A DNA stretch of 64,000 bases from Candidatus Binatia bacterium (GTDB taxonomy: Bacteria; Desulfobacterota; Binatia; HRBIN30): contig JAKLJW010000004.1 of the NCBI GenBank assembly GCA_023150935.1, positions 1 to 64,000 on the forward strand. The letters are read 5' to 3'. The first letter of the stretch is position 1; the number at the start of each line of letters is the position of its first letter. The notes beneath the pieces are model-generated. The model did not search any database. It had not been told where the DNA came from and saw nothing but the letters and a program-made list of their open reading frames with translations. The translations under genes were made by a program, and so were the position numbers. Below are positions 42,031-50,492 of the stretch, piece by piece.

Positions 42031-43029
42031 GTGGCTTTCCTGTCCCGCTGTACCGTTGTCTTTCTGGTTGCCTGGTCAGGCGCGGCCTTCGGTGTCACGC
42101 CCGCGCCCCTGCCCACCGGTGCGGGCCAACCTCTGCTGACCCGTGCGGCGGGCGGCGGCGCACCGGCGCATGGGCTGGCCGCGGGCATCGCCGCCGCGCC
42201 GTCACCGCGATTTCCGGTCATGCTCTCGCCCCCCGACGCGATCCGGCAAACCTGTGCGCAGTCGTGCAGCGTATGGGACCGGCTCGACCTGGCGATGAAC
42301 CGGGCCGCCGCCTGGCTATCCGCGTTTCCGACCGACGAACTGCGCTTCGACGCGGCCGTGATGCTGCACCACATTCGGGATACCGTCGACAGCGACGCGC
42401 TCACCCGGGCCTTCGATCGAGCACGCGCCGTTGCGGAGAAGGATTCGGATCATCCGCAACGCGCCTTCTGGAACCCCGCGGCGACGGCCCCGGCGGAGCA
42501 CACGGCCGGCTGGGTGGTGCCTACCGAGCCGGGCCGCCGGGTCAACGTCAACCGGCCGCTGACCGAGGCGCTGCACTGCCGCAAGAACGGCTGGCGTCCC
42601 GAGACCACCGTGTACGTGTGCGGCCCGATGCGCGACAACGGCGGCTACGAGACCACCCATGCCTTGTGGGCCATCGACATTGCCTTTCGCCGCGGCTGCG
42701 TCGACAAGGCGACCTACGAACGCTGCGTGCGCGCAATGCACGAAGAGCTCCGGGCGGCGCAGCCGGCACCGTTCTCGCCGCAGGCCACGCTCGATATCGA
42801 CCTTTACGGCGAGCGCTTGCTCCAAAACGTCATGACCGGTTTCGCCGATCCCGTCATGAACGCATGGGCCGCTACCCTGATGGACCTCCAGCAGCCCGAC
42901 GGTAGCTGGGGCGTGGCCACGGAGGGCGAGCCGCCGTACTGGCGGTATCACGCCACGGCCATCGGGACGTGGGCACTGGCGGAGTGGTATCGCCGTATGC
43001 TCGCTTCGCCCGCCTTGCGACCGCAATGA
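42031..43029 (+). CDS. Exported protein with terpene-cyclase-like alpha/alpha repeat
   Basis: 332 residues from GTG 42031. Signal peptide about 1-22 (FLSRCTVVFLVAWSGAAFGV). The mature part is mostly helical with paired Cys (QTCAQSCSVW; CRKNGWRP...VYVCGP; RRGCVDKATYERC) and ends with LMDLQQPDGSWGVATEGEPP YWRYHATAIGTWALAEW. The QxPDGSWG unit is the QW-like motif of prenyltransferase/terpene-cyclase toroids. GGYETTHALWAIDIAF could be an earlier repeat. Function unknown; possibly a glycan- or lipid-binding periplasmic protein. Confidence 0.6.
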   Translation: MAFLSRCTVVFLVAWSGAAFGVTPAPLPTGAGQPLLTRAAGGGAPAHGLAAGIAAAPSPRFPVMLSPPDAIRQTCAQSCSVWDRLDLAMNRAAAWLSAFPTDELRFDAAVMLHHIRDTVDSDALTRAFDRARAVAEKDSDHPQRAFWNPAATAPAEHTAGWVVPTEPGRRVNVNRPLTEALHCRKNGWRPETTVYVCGPMRDNGGYETTHALWAIDIAFRRGCVDKATYERCVRAMHEELRAAQPAPFSPQATLDIDLYGERLLQNVMTGFADPVMNAWAATLMDLQQPDGSWGVATEGEPPYWRYHATAIGTWALAEWYRRMLASPALRPQ

Positions 43030-43141
43030 CGCCGCGGGAAGAACGGGCCGCCCGGCGGTCGGAAGGCCGTGAGAACGCGGTTTGCGGCCCGCCCGTATCG
43101 AGTTCTCGCCATAATATCGGAAGGCTGCTAAGCAAGGGTCG

Positions 43142-45772
43142 ATGATCACCGGTGCGCAGATTCGGACGGGATTTCTCGATTTCTTCCGCGCCCGCGGGCA
43201 CGAGGTGGTGCGCGGCTCGTCGCTGCTCCCGGACAAGGACCCGACGTTGCTGTTTACCAACGCCGGTATGGTGCAATTCAAGGACGTCTTCCTCGGCCTC
43301 GAGGCCCGCGCCATCCCCCGCGCCGCGAGTGCCCAGCGCTGCTTGCGACTGAGCGGAAAACACAATGACCTCGAAGAGGTGGGTCGCGACACCTACCACC
43401 ACACGCTGTTCGAGATGCTCGGCAACTGGTCGTTCGGGGACTATTACAAGCGAGAGGCCATAGCCTGGGCCTGGGAGTTGCTCACCAAGGAGTGGCAGCT
43501 CCCGAAAGACCGCCTCTACGCCACCGTGTTTACCACGGACGACGAGGCCGAACGCTGGTGGCAGCGCGAGACGGACATCGGGCACGACCGCATCCTGCGG
43601 TTTGGCGAGAAGGACAACTTCTGGGAGATGGGCGACACGGGGCCGTGCGGGCCGTGTTCGGAGGTCCACATCGATCGTGGCGCGGCGGCCTGCGACCGTC
43701 AGCACGTCGCCGGCCACCGCTGTTGGGTCAACGGCGGCTGCGCGCGCTACATCGAGCTCTGGAACCTCGTCTTCATCCAATACAACCGCACCGCCTCGGG
43801 CGCATTGGACGAGCTGCAAGCGAAGCACGTCGACACCGGCGCCGGCCTCGAACGACTTGCGGCCGTCCTGCAGGGCGTACCGTCGAACTACGATACCGAC
43901 CTGTTCCGCACTCTCATTCGGCACACCGAGGAACTGGCCCGGCGCCGCTACGGCGAGGACCTGCGCGCCGACGTCGCCTTTCGGGTCATTGCCGACCACT
44001 CGCGCGCCCTCAGTTTCATGATCGCCGACGGCGTGGTCCCGAGCAACGACGGGCGCGGTTACGTCCTGCGCCGCATCCTGCGCCGCGCCGCCAGACACGC
44101 CCGCGACCTGGGCTTTACCGAGCCCGTCCTGTGGCGGGTCACCGAGGCAGTCGTCGATTCGATGGGTGCGGCGTATCCCGAGGTCGTCGAGCGCCGGGAT
44201 CACATCGAGGGGGTCATCCGCAGCGAGGAGGAGCGCTTCGCCGAAACCCTGGAGAAGGGGCTCTCCCTGCTGGCGCACGAGCGTGAACGGCTCAGTCGGC
44301 GCGGCGTGCACGAACTACCCGGAGAGGTCGCCTTCAAGCTCTACGACACCTACGGCTTTCCGCTCGATATGACGCAGGACATTCTCCGCGAGGAGGGCTA
44401 CGGGGTCGACGTCGCCGGTTTCGATGCCGCTATGGACGAGCAGCGCCGGCGCGCCCGCGATGCCCGGAAGGCGGGTGCCGAGGTCGGCGTGGCGCACAGC
44501 GGCAACGCCTCGCGTTTCGTCGGCGACGGCGCGGTCGAGCACGAGTCCGAGGTCCTTGCGCTCTTCTACGACGGCACCGAGGCGACCGAGGTGCGCGATG
44601 GCGACGCGGTTCAGGTCGTCGTTGCCGAGACTCCTTTCTACGGCGAATCGGGCGGTCAGGTCGGTGACGTCGGGTGGATCGAGGCGGCGGACGGGGCGAT
44701 CATCGACGTGACCGACACGCAAAAGCCCCGCGCCGACCTGACCGTACATCTCGGTGTCGTACGGCGCGGTGTCTTCCGCGCCGGACAGCGGGTGCGGCTG
44801 CGCATCGACGCCGAGCGGCGCAATGCGGCGCGCCTGAACCACTCGGCTACGCACATTTTGCACGCTGTCCTGCGCGATCGCCTGGGTACGCAGGTGCGCC
44901 AGGCGGGTTCCCTGGTGGCGCCGGACCGTCTGCGATTCGACTTCACCCACACCCACAGCGTCGACGCGGCCGCGCTGACCGCCATCGAGGACGAGACCAA
45001 CGCTTACATCCGCGCCAACGCCGAGGTCAGCACGGAGGAGATGTCTTACGACGACGCCATCCGCGGCGGTGCTCTGGCGTTTTTCGGGGACAAGTACGGG
45101 GACCGTGTGCGCGTGGTGCGCATGGGCGACTTCTCCATCGAGCTGTGCGGCGGGACGCACGTGCGCCGCACCGGGGACATCGGTGTATTCAAGTTGCGTG
45201 GCGAGTCGAGCGTTGCCGCCGGCGTACGCCGCATCGAAGCGACGACGGGGATCGGCGCGCTGGCGGCGATCCGCGAACGCGAACTGACGCTGCGCCAGCT
45301 TGGCGAGCTGGTGAAGGGCAGCGAAACCGAGGTGGCCGAGAAGGTCGAGCGGTTGCTTGCCCAGCAGCGTGAGCTCGAGCGCCAGCTCCAGCAGTTGCGG
45401 GTGCAGCTCGCCGGCTCGCAGAGCGACGACCTGCTCAGTCAGGCGTTCGTGGGCAAGAACGGCATTCGCGTCGTCACCGGGCAGGTCGACGGCGCCGATG
45501 CGCAACGGCTCCTCGAGATGGCCGACACGCTGCGCCGGAAGCTCGGCAGCGGAGTTGTCGTTCTCGCCGGCGGCGCCGACGACAGGGTCAGTCTGCTCGC
45601 CGCCGTCACCAAGGATCTCGCCAAGCAGGTCCACGCCGGTCAATTGATCGGCAAGCTGGCCCCCATAGTCGGCGGACGCGGCGGCGGCCGGCCGGAGCTG
45701 GCGCAGGCGGGCGGTAAGGATGCCGCCAAGATCCCCGCCGTTCTGCAGGCGGCGCGCGAGCTGCTGGCGTGA
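43142..45772 (+). CDS. alaS: Alanyl-tRNA synthetase
   Basis: 876 residues, full length. Charges tRNA-Ala. The class II catalytic domain starts ITGAQIRTGFLDFFRARGHE, LLFTNAGMVQFKDVFLG and FEMLGNWSFGDYYKREAI; the editing domain has the zinc ligands His567 and His571 in HSATH and Cys669 and His673 in CGGTH; the DHHA1 C-terminal domain contains GGRGGGRPELAQAGG, which removes mischarged Ser/Gly with the editing site. The start ATG at 43142 is preceded by AAGGG. It begins the alaS-phoH-ybeY-prfB run. Confidence 0.98.
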   Translation: MITGAQIRTGFLDFFRARGHEVVRGSSLLPDKDPTLLFTNAGMVQFKDVFLGLEARAIPRAASAQRCLRLSGKHNDLEEVGRDTYHHTLFEMLGNWSFGDYYKREAIAWAWELLTKEWQLPKDRLYATVFTTDDEAERWWQRETDIGHDRILRFGEKDNFWEMGDTGPCGPCSEVHIDRGAAACDRQHVAGHRCWVNGGCARYIELWNLVFIQYNRTASGALDELQAKHVDTGAGLERLAAVLQGVPSNYDTDLFRTLIRHTEELARRRYGEDLRADVAFRVIADHSRALSFMIADGVVPSNDGRGYVLRRILRRAARHARDLGFTEPVLWRVTEAVVDSMGAAYPEVVERRDHIEGVIRSEEERFAETLEKGLSLLAHERERLSRRGVHELPGEVAFKLYDTYGFPLDMTQDILREEGYGVDVAGFDAAMDEQRRRARDARKAGAEVGVAHSGNASRFVGDGAVEHESEVLALFYDGTEATEVRDGDAVQVVVAETPFYGESGGQVGDVGWIEAADGAIIDVTDTQKPRADLTVHLGVVRRGVFRAGQRVRLRIDAERRNAARLNHSATHILHAVLRDRLGTQVRQAGSLVAPDRLRFDFTHTHSVDAAALTAIEDETNAYIRANAEVSTEEMSYDDAIRGGALAFFGDKYGDRVRVVRMGDFSIELCGGTHVRRTGDIGVFKLRGESSVAAGVRRIEATTGIGALAAIRERELTLRQLGELVKGSETEVAEKVERLLAQQRELERQLQQLRVQLAGSQSDDLLSQAFVGKNGIRVVTGQVDGADAQRLLEMADTLRRKLGSGVVVLAGGADDRVSLLAAVTKDLAKQVHAGQLIGKLAPIVGGRGGGRPELAQAGGKDAAKIPAVLQAARELLA

Positions 45773-45791
45773 TACGGGAGCCAATACTGCG

Positions 45792-46814
45792 TTGGTAATC
45801 GCCCACCACAGTCCCGCCGGCCGCGAGCTCCAGTTCGACGACGCGCGGTTGCTGCACGCCCTCCTGGGCAACAACGACGAACACCTCAAAGCGATCGAGC
45901 GCGTCCTCGGGGTGCGCATCGGTACGGCGGGCCACACGCTGCTCGTCAGCGGCGACGAAGTCGAGGCCGAGCTGGCCGCGCGTACTCTGACCCAGCTCTA
46001 CGGCCTGCTCGAGAACGGTTACCCCGTCTATCCCAGCGACGTCGACTATGCGATCCGCATCCTGAGCCGCGACCGCGCCGCCAACCTGCGCGACATCTTT
46101 CTCGACACCATCTACATCTCCGCCCATAAGCGCGTGATCACGCCGAAGAGCGGCGCGCAGAAAGCGTATATCGAGGCCATCCGCAATTTCGACATCGTCT
46201 TCGGCATCGGCCCCGCCGGCACCGGCAAGACCTACCTGGCCATGGCGATGGCCGTGGCGGAACTGATGCGCAACAACTTCGCGCGCATGATCCTCACCCG
46301 CCCCGCGGTCGAGGCGGGCGAAAAGCTCGGCTTCCTCCCCGGCGACCTGGCCGAGAAGGTCAATCCGTACCTGCGACCGCTCTATGACGCTCTGCACGAC
46401 ATGGTCGACTTCGACCGGGCTCAAAAGATGCTGGAACGCGGCGCCATCGAGGTGGCGCCGCTGGCATTCATGCGCGGTCGTACCCTGAACGACTCGTTCG
46501 TCATCCTCGACGAGGCGCAGAACACGACCGGGGAGCAGATGAAGATGTTTCTCACCCGGCTCGGCTACGGATCGAAAGCGGTGATCACCGGCGACGTGAC
46601 GCAGATCGACCTGCCCGCCGGCAAGCCCTCGGGTCTCAAGGAAGCCCAGGTGGTCCTCGCCGATGTGCCCGGTATCCGCTTCTGCGAGTTCAGCGAGCGC
46701 GACGTGGTCCGCCATCGGCTGGTGCAGGACATCATCACCGCCTACGACCGCTTCGAAGGTCGCCGCGAGGCGCGGCGGACCGGCAACGATCCCGGGCCCG
46801 AGTCGTCGACGTGA
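45792..46814 (+). CDS. phoH: PhoH family ATPase
   Basis: About 340 residues. Walker [21 protein letters not shown], Walker [12 protein letters not shown], then [26 protein letters not shown], the PhoH/YbeZ signature; an N-terminal KH-like domain precedes it. No ATG is suitable after the alaS stop; the best start is TTG 45792 with GGAG at 45776-45779, though an overlapping start inside alaS cannot be ruled out. PhoH/YbeZ partners YbeY, encoded 24 bases downstream, in rRNA maturation and ribosome quality control. Confidence 0.9.
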   Translation: MVIAHHSPAGRELQFDDARLLHALLGNNDEHLKAIERVLGVRIGTAGHTLLVSGDEVEAELAARTLTQLYGLLENGYPVYPSDVDYAIRILSRDRAANLRDIFLDTIYISAHKRVITPKSGAQKAYIEAIRNFDIVFGIGPAGTGKTYLAMAMAVAELMRNNFARMILTRPAVEAGEKLGFLPGDLAEKVNPYLRPLYDALHDMVDFDRAQKMLERGAIEVAPLAFMRGRTLNDSFVILDEAQNTTGEQMKMFLTRLGYGSKAVITGDVTQIDLPAGKPSGLKEAQVVLADVPGIRFCEFSERDVVRHRLVQDIITAYDRFEGRREARRTGNDPGPESST

Positions 46815-46838
46815 AGGGGCGCGGCGGGGGTCGATTCC

Positions 46839-47330
46839 ATGCCGGTCAGTGTCCACCGCCGTTGCGGCAGCGCCGCCATTGCGGCCGCGGTGCGCGCCGA
46901 TACGCGCCGGCTCGTCCGCCTGCTTGGCGAGGCCGAGGCGGAACTCACCGTCAGCCTGGTCGGCGACGCGGCGATTCGGGCGCTTAACCGAGAGTATCGC
47001 CACGCCGATCGGCCGACGGACGTGCTGGCCTTCGCGATGCGCGAAGGCGAGCGAGTCGCCGGCGACGATCCGGTTCTTGGCGACGTGGTGATTTCGCTCG
47101 AGACGGCAGCGCGGCAGGCGCAACGGCGGCGCGTGTCGCTCGCTCGCGAGCTACGGACCCTGCTTGTCCACGGAGTGCTGCACCTGCTGGGTTACGATCA
47201 CGAGAGATCGGCCGCCGAGGCCCGGCGCATGCGGGCGGCCGAACGCCGGACGATGGCTGCGCTGGAGGCGAGTCAGTCCCTTGCGCCGCCGCGGCGAGGC
47301 CGCAAGAATACAGCCCGGGAGGAATCATGA
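46839..47330 (+). CDS. ybeY: Endoribonuclease YbeY
   Basis: 163 residues. Zinc-dependent single-strand RNase for 16S rRNA 3' maturation. The metal motif HGVLHLLGYDHE (H-x3-H-x5-H) and the upstream REYRHADRPTDVLAFA and LGDVVISLETA segments are diagnostic. It follows phoH (ybeZ) as in many bacteria. Its TGA overlaps the ATG of prfB (ATGA at 47327-47330). The last 30 residues are a basic tail not shared by the core family. Confidence 0.95.
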   Translation: MPVSVHRRCGSAAIAAAVRADTRRLVRLLGEAEAELTVSLVGDAAIRALNREYRHADRPTDVLAFAMREGERVAGDDPVLGDVVISLETAARQAQRRRVSLARELRTLLVHGVLHLLGYDHERSAAEARRMRAAERRTMAALEASQSLAPPRRGRKNTAREES

Positions 47331-48425
47331 CCGAGACATCGATTGCCGATCGCATCGCATCCGCCACCGCCCGTCTGGAGACGCTCGGGAGGTATCTTTG
47401 ACGTCCCGACCCGTGAGCGGCGGATCGCCGAGTTGGATGCCCGCGCGGCAGCCCCCGAGTTCTGGAACGACGCCGAAAAGGCCCAGGCGGTTCTGAAGGA
47501 GCGTGCCGATCTTGCCGCCCCGATCGCGGCATGGCGAAAACTCGGCAACGACGTCGACGACGCCAGGGTGTTCGCCGAGTTGGGTGCCGAAGGCGATGCG
47601 GAGGCCGAGGCGGAAGCGGGTGCGAAGTTGAGCGAGATCGAGAAGGCCCTCGATCGGCTCGAGCTGGAACGGAAGCTGGGGGGCGAACACGATCCCGGCA
47701 GCGCGATCGTCACCCTGCACCCGGGGGCGGGCGGAACCGAGGCGCAGGACTGGGCGGAGATGCTGCTCCGCATGTACATGCGCTGGGCGGAACGGCGTGG
47801 CTACAAGGTGGAACTCGTGGACCAGGCCCCCGGCGAAGGCGCCGGCATCAAGTACGCCACGATCACGGTCGAGGGGCCGTACGCGTACGGTTACTTGAAA
47901 GCGGAGGCCGGCATCCATCGACTGGTGCGGATCTCTCCCTTCGACGCCAATGCGCGCCGCCACACGTCGTTTGCGTCGGTCTTCGTTTACCCGGAAATCG
48001 ACGACGAAGTGGTGGTGGAGATCAACGAGGCGGACCTGCGGGTCGACACCTACCGGGCCAGTGGCGCCGGCGGCCAACACGTCAACAAGACGGATTCGGC
48101 TGTGCGACTGACGCACCTGCCCACCGGAATCGTGGTGGCCTGTCAGAACGAGCGCTCTCAGCACAAGAACAAGTCGATGGCGATGAAGATCCTGCGGGCG
48201 CGCCTCTACGAATTGGAGCAGCAGAAACAACGCGACAAAATGGCCGAACTCGACAAGTCCAAAAAAGACATTGCCTTCGGCAGCCAGATTCGCTCGTACG
48301 TGCTGCACCCGTACCGGCTGGTGAAGGATCACCGCACCAGCGTTGAGGTCGGCAACGCGGACGGGGTGCTCGACGGCGATCTGGACACGTTTATCGAGGC
48401 GTACCTGCAGGCCGCCGCCAACTGA
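47327..48425 (+). CDS. prfB: Peptide chain release factor 2, expressed by programmed +1 frameshift
   Basis: 365 residues after frameshifting: 24 codons from ATG 47327, then a shift at CTT-TGA into the long frame ending at 48425. RF2 releases peptides at UGA/UAA. SPF anticodon tripeptide in RISPFDANARRHTSFASV, GGQ catalytic loop in ASGAGGQHVNKTDSAV. The 365-residue length equals that of classical RF2. The leader MTETSIADRIASATARLETL leads into GRYL before the in-frame UGA at codon 25. The gene overlaps ybeY by 4 bases and has GGGAGG before its start. When RF2 is scarce, slow UGA decoding favours the shift, giving autoregulation. Confidence 0.96.
47387..47402 (+). promoter_or_regulatory. prfB programmed frameshift signal
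   Basis: GGGAGG (47387-47392), a 3-base spacer TAT, slippery CTT, TGA stop (47399-47401) and C at 47402: GGGAGGTATCTTTGAC. The Shine-Dalgarno-like run 3 bases before CTT and the weak UGA-C stop context are the classical RF2 recoding elements. Confidence 0.95.
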
Positions 48426-48524
48426 CCGGTCAGCCGTCGTCGGTAGGCCCCGCACCTTTCGCCTTTTGCTCGCTTTCTGGTCGCCGACAGGTTAAGAGCC
48501 GGGGTGGGGGCAGAGGAGGCTGGT

Positions 48525-50492
48525 GTGCGGCAGAAGCTTTACGAATACCTGCGCGAGCGGCCCGGTGGTGCGTCGTCGCGTGAGCTCATCGATCTGGTAT
48601 TCTCGCAGCCGACTGCCGACCCGGAACTCGGTAACCGGGTCTTGCAGCAGTTGCTCGGCGACGATCCGCGCTTCGTCTGGCAGCCGGAGGAGCGGACCTG
48701 GATTGCGCGGGTCAACACGGCGCTCGCCCGTCCGCTGGCGGAGACGACTTTCGTCGTGGTGGATATCGAAACGACCGGCCTCGGGGCCAGTGCGACGGGA
48801 ATCATCGAGATCGGGGCAGCCCGGGTGCGCGACGGGCGTATCGTCGAGACGTTCGAGCAGTTGATAAATCCGCGCACCCGGCTGCCGCCGTTTATCAGCC
48901 GCCTGACCGGCATAACCGACGACCTGCTCGCAGCGGCGCCGCCGATCGACGTGGTGTGGCCGCAGTTCCGGGCCTTTCTCGGTACGGACGTCGTCGTCGC
49001 GCACAACGCGGCTTTCGACCTCGGATTCCTGAACGCTGCCGCGACGGTTTTCGACGGCGGCCCTCTGCCGCATCCGCACCTGTGTACGCTCAGGCTGGCG
49101 CGGCGACTGCTGCCCGCTCTGCGCCGGCGCGGTCTCGACGCGTTGGCGGCTTATTTTGCGATCCCGCAGGCGGATCGGCATCGCGCTCTCGGCGATGTGC
49201 GGATTACCGTCGAGGTATTCTTCCATCTGCTCGAACGGCTCGCGGGGAGGGGCGTCACGCTGCTGAATCAGGCGATCGATCTGCAGGGTCAGGCGCGTGA
49301 CGGCCGGCCGTTCGTGTGCGCTTTGCCGCGGGTGCGGGTCGACCAACTCCCGGCGGCCCCCGGGATGTACCGGCTGCTCGGGGAGAAGGGTGAACTGCTT
49401 TACATCGGCAAGGCCGGCAACCTGCGCGAGCGCGTCCGCAGTTACTTGAGTAATGCGCGCGGGCACAGCAATAAGACGCTGGCGCTGATTCGTCACACCC
49501 ACGACGTGCGTGTGACGGTAACCGGCTCCGAGCTCGAGGCCGCGCTCGAAGAGGCGGCGGCCATCCGGCGCGAGCAGCCGCCGTACAACCGGCTCGGCAA
49601 ACACCTGCCGCGTATTGCTTTCGTGAAGCTGTCGCTGACCGGTGCCTACCCCCGTCTCTCGATCGTCCGCCGTCTCAGCCGGGGCCGGGCTCGCTTTATC
49701 GGTCCGTTTCGCGGGCGCGAGGAAGCCGAGCGCGTCAGCGCCTTACTGGGCCGGTTGTTTCGCCTGCGGACGTGTGCGGAGAGATTGCGGCCGGACGCCG
49801 AGGCGAGCCCGTGCTTCCACGGTCAGGTGGGGGCGTGCACGGCGCCGTGCGCCGGTCGCGTCGAGGCGGAGGCGTATGCGGAGCAGGTGAGCGCATGCCA
49901 GCGCTTCCTCGACGGCGACACGACCTGGGCCGAGCGGGAGTTGGTGCGACGGCGGGACGCGTTTGCTGCCGAGTGCGCTTACGAGGCAGCCGGCCGAGCG
50001 CAGCGCGACATCGAGCTGTTGGAAAGGTTGGCGCGGCGTTGTCGGGTGCTGGGGTGGGTTGTCGAGCGGCAGAATTTCCTCGTGCTGCAGCCGGTAGCGG
50101 ACCGGCGGTCTGTATGCGCGTACGTTGTCGTGGGGGGAAGGTTGGTCGGCCGGGAGCGGTTGCAGGACCCCGCGCATCTTGGAGGTCTGATCGCGCGATG
50201 CATGCCGGGCGATGCGGCGGCGCGCCCGCGTGGCCCGTCTGCGGAAGACGTCGACGGGACGACGATCCTGGCGGCGTGGTTGCGCAATCGGGGAGAACGC
50301 GACGGGTGCGTGTTCGAGATCGATGGTGCGACGCGGCCTGCCGATCGGCTTCCCGAGTGGCAGGCCGCGTGCGCCGCCTTACTGGCGCCGGCTGCTGACG
50401 ATCGCGATTGCCCGTCGGCGGAGACCAAGGGCAACGGGCAATGCGGCGAGCAGCCAGGCGCCATTGCTGTCGCTGCCGGTATCGGCGATTGA
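48525..50492 (+). CDS. DnaQ-like 3'-5' exonuclease fused to UvrC-like GIY-YIG nuclease
   Basis: 655 residues. Residues about 70-235 form a DEDDh exonuclease: VVVDIETTG, FISRLTGITDDLLA, VAHNAAFDLGFLNAAA and HRALGDVRITVEVFF. Residues about 280-360 form a GIY-YIG domain (PGMYRLLGEKGELLYIGKAG NLRERVRSYL), followed by a UvrC-type region with a Cys cluster (CAERLRPDAEASPCFHGQVG ACTAPC). The combination resembles the DnaQ-UvrC fusions of actinobacteria and other phyla, thought to act in DNA repair. GTG 48525 fits AGGAGG (48514-48519); GTG 48504 is an alternative. Its last 114 bases lie antisense to the next gene's 3' end. Confidence 0.88.
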   Translation: MRQKLYEYLRERPGGASSRELIDLVFSQPTADPELGNRVLQQLLGDDPRFVWQPEERTWIARVNTALARPLAETTFVVVDIETTGLGASATGIIEIGAARVRDGRIVETFEQLINPRTRLPPFISRLTGITDDLLAAAPPIDVVWPQFRAFLGTDVVVAHNAAFDLGFLNAAATVFDGGPLPHPHLCTLRLARRLLPALRRRGLDALAAYFAIPQADRHRALGDVRITVEVFFHLLERLAGRGVTLLNQAIDLQGQARDGRPFVCALPRVRVDQLPAAPGMYRLLGEKGELLYIGKAGNLRERVRSYLSNARGHSNKTLALIRHTHDVRVTVTGSELEAALEEAAAIRREQPPYNRLGKHLPRIAFVKLSLTGAYPRLSIVRRLSRGRARFIGPFRGREEAERVSALLGRLFRLRTCAERLRPDAEASPCFHGQVGACTAPCAGRVEAEAYAEQVSACQRFLDGDTTWAERELVRRRDAFAAECAYEAAGRAQRDIELLERLARRCRVLGWVVERQNFLVLQPVADRRSVCAYVVVGGRLVGRERLQDPAHLGGLIARCMPGDAAARPRGPSAEDVDGTTILAAWLRNRGERDGCVFEIDGATRPADRLPEWQAACAALLAPAADDRDCPSAETKGNGQCGEQPGAIAVAAGIGD

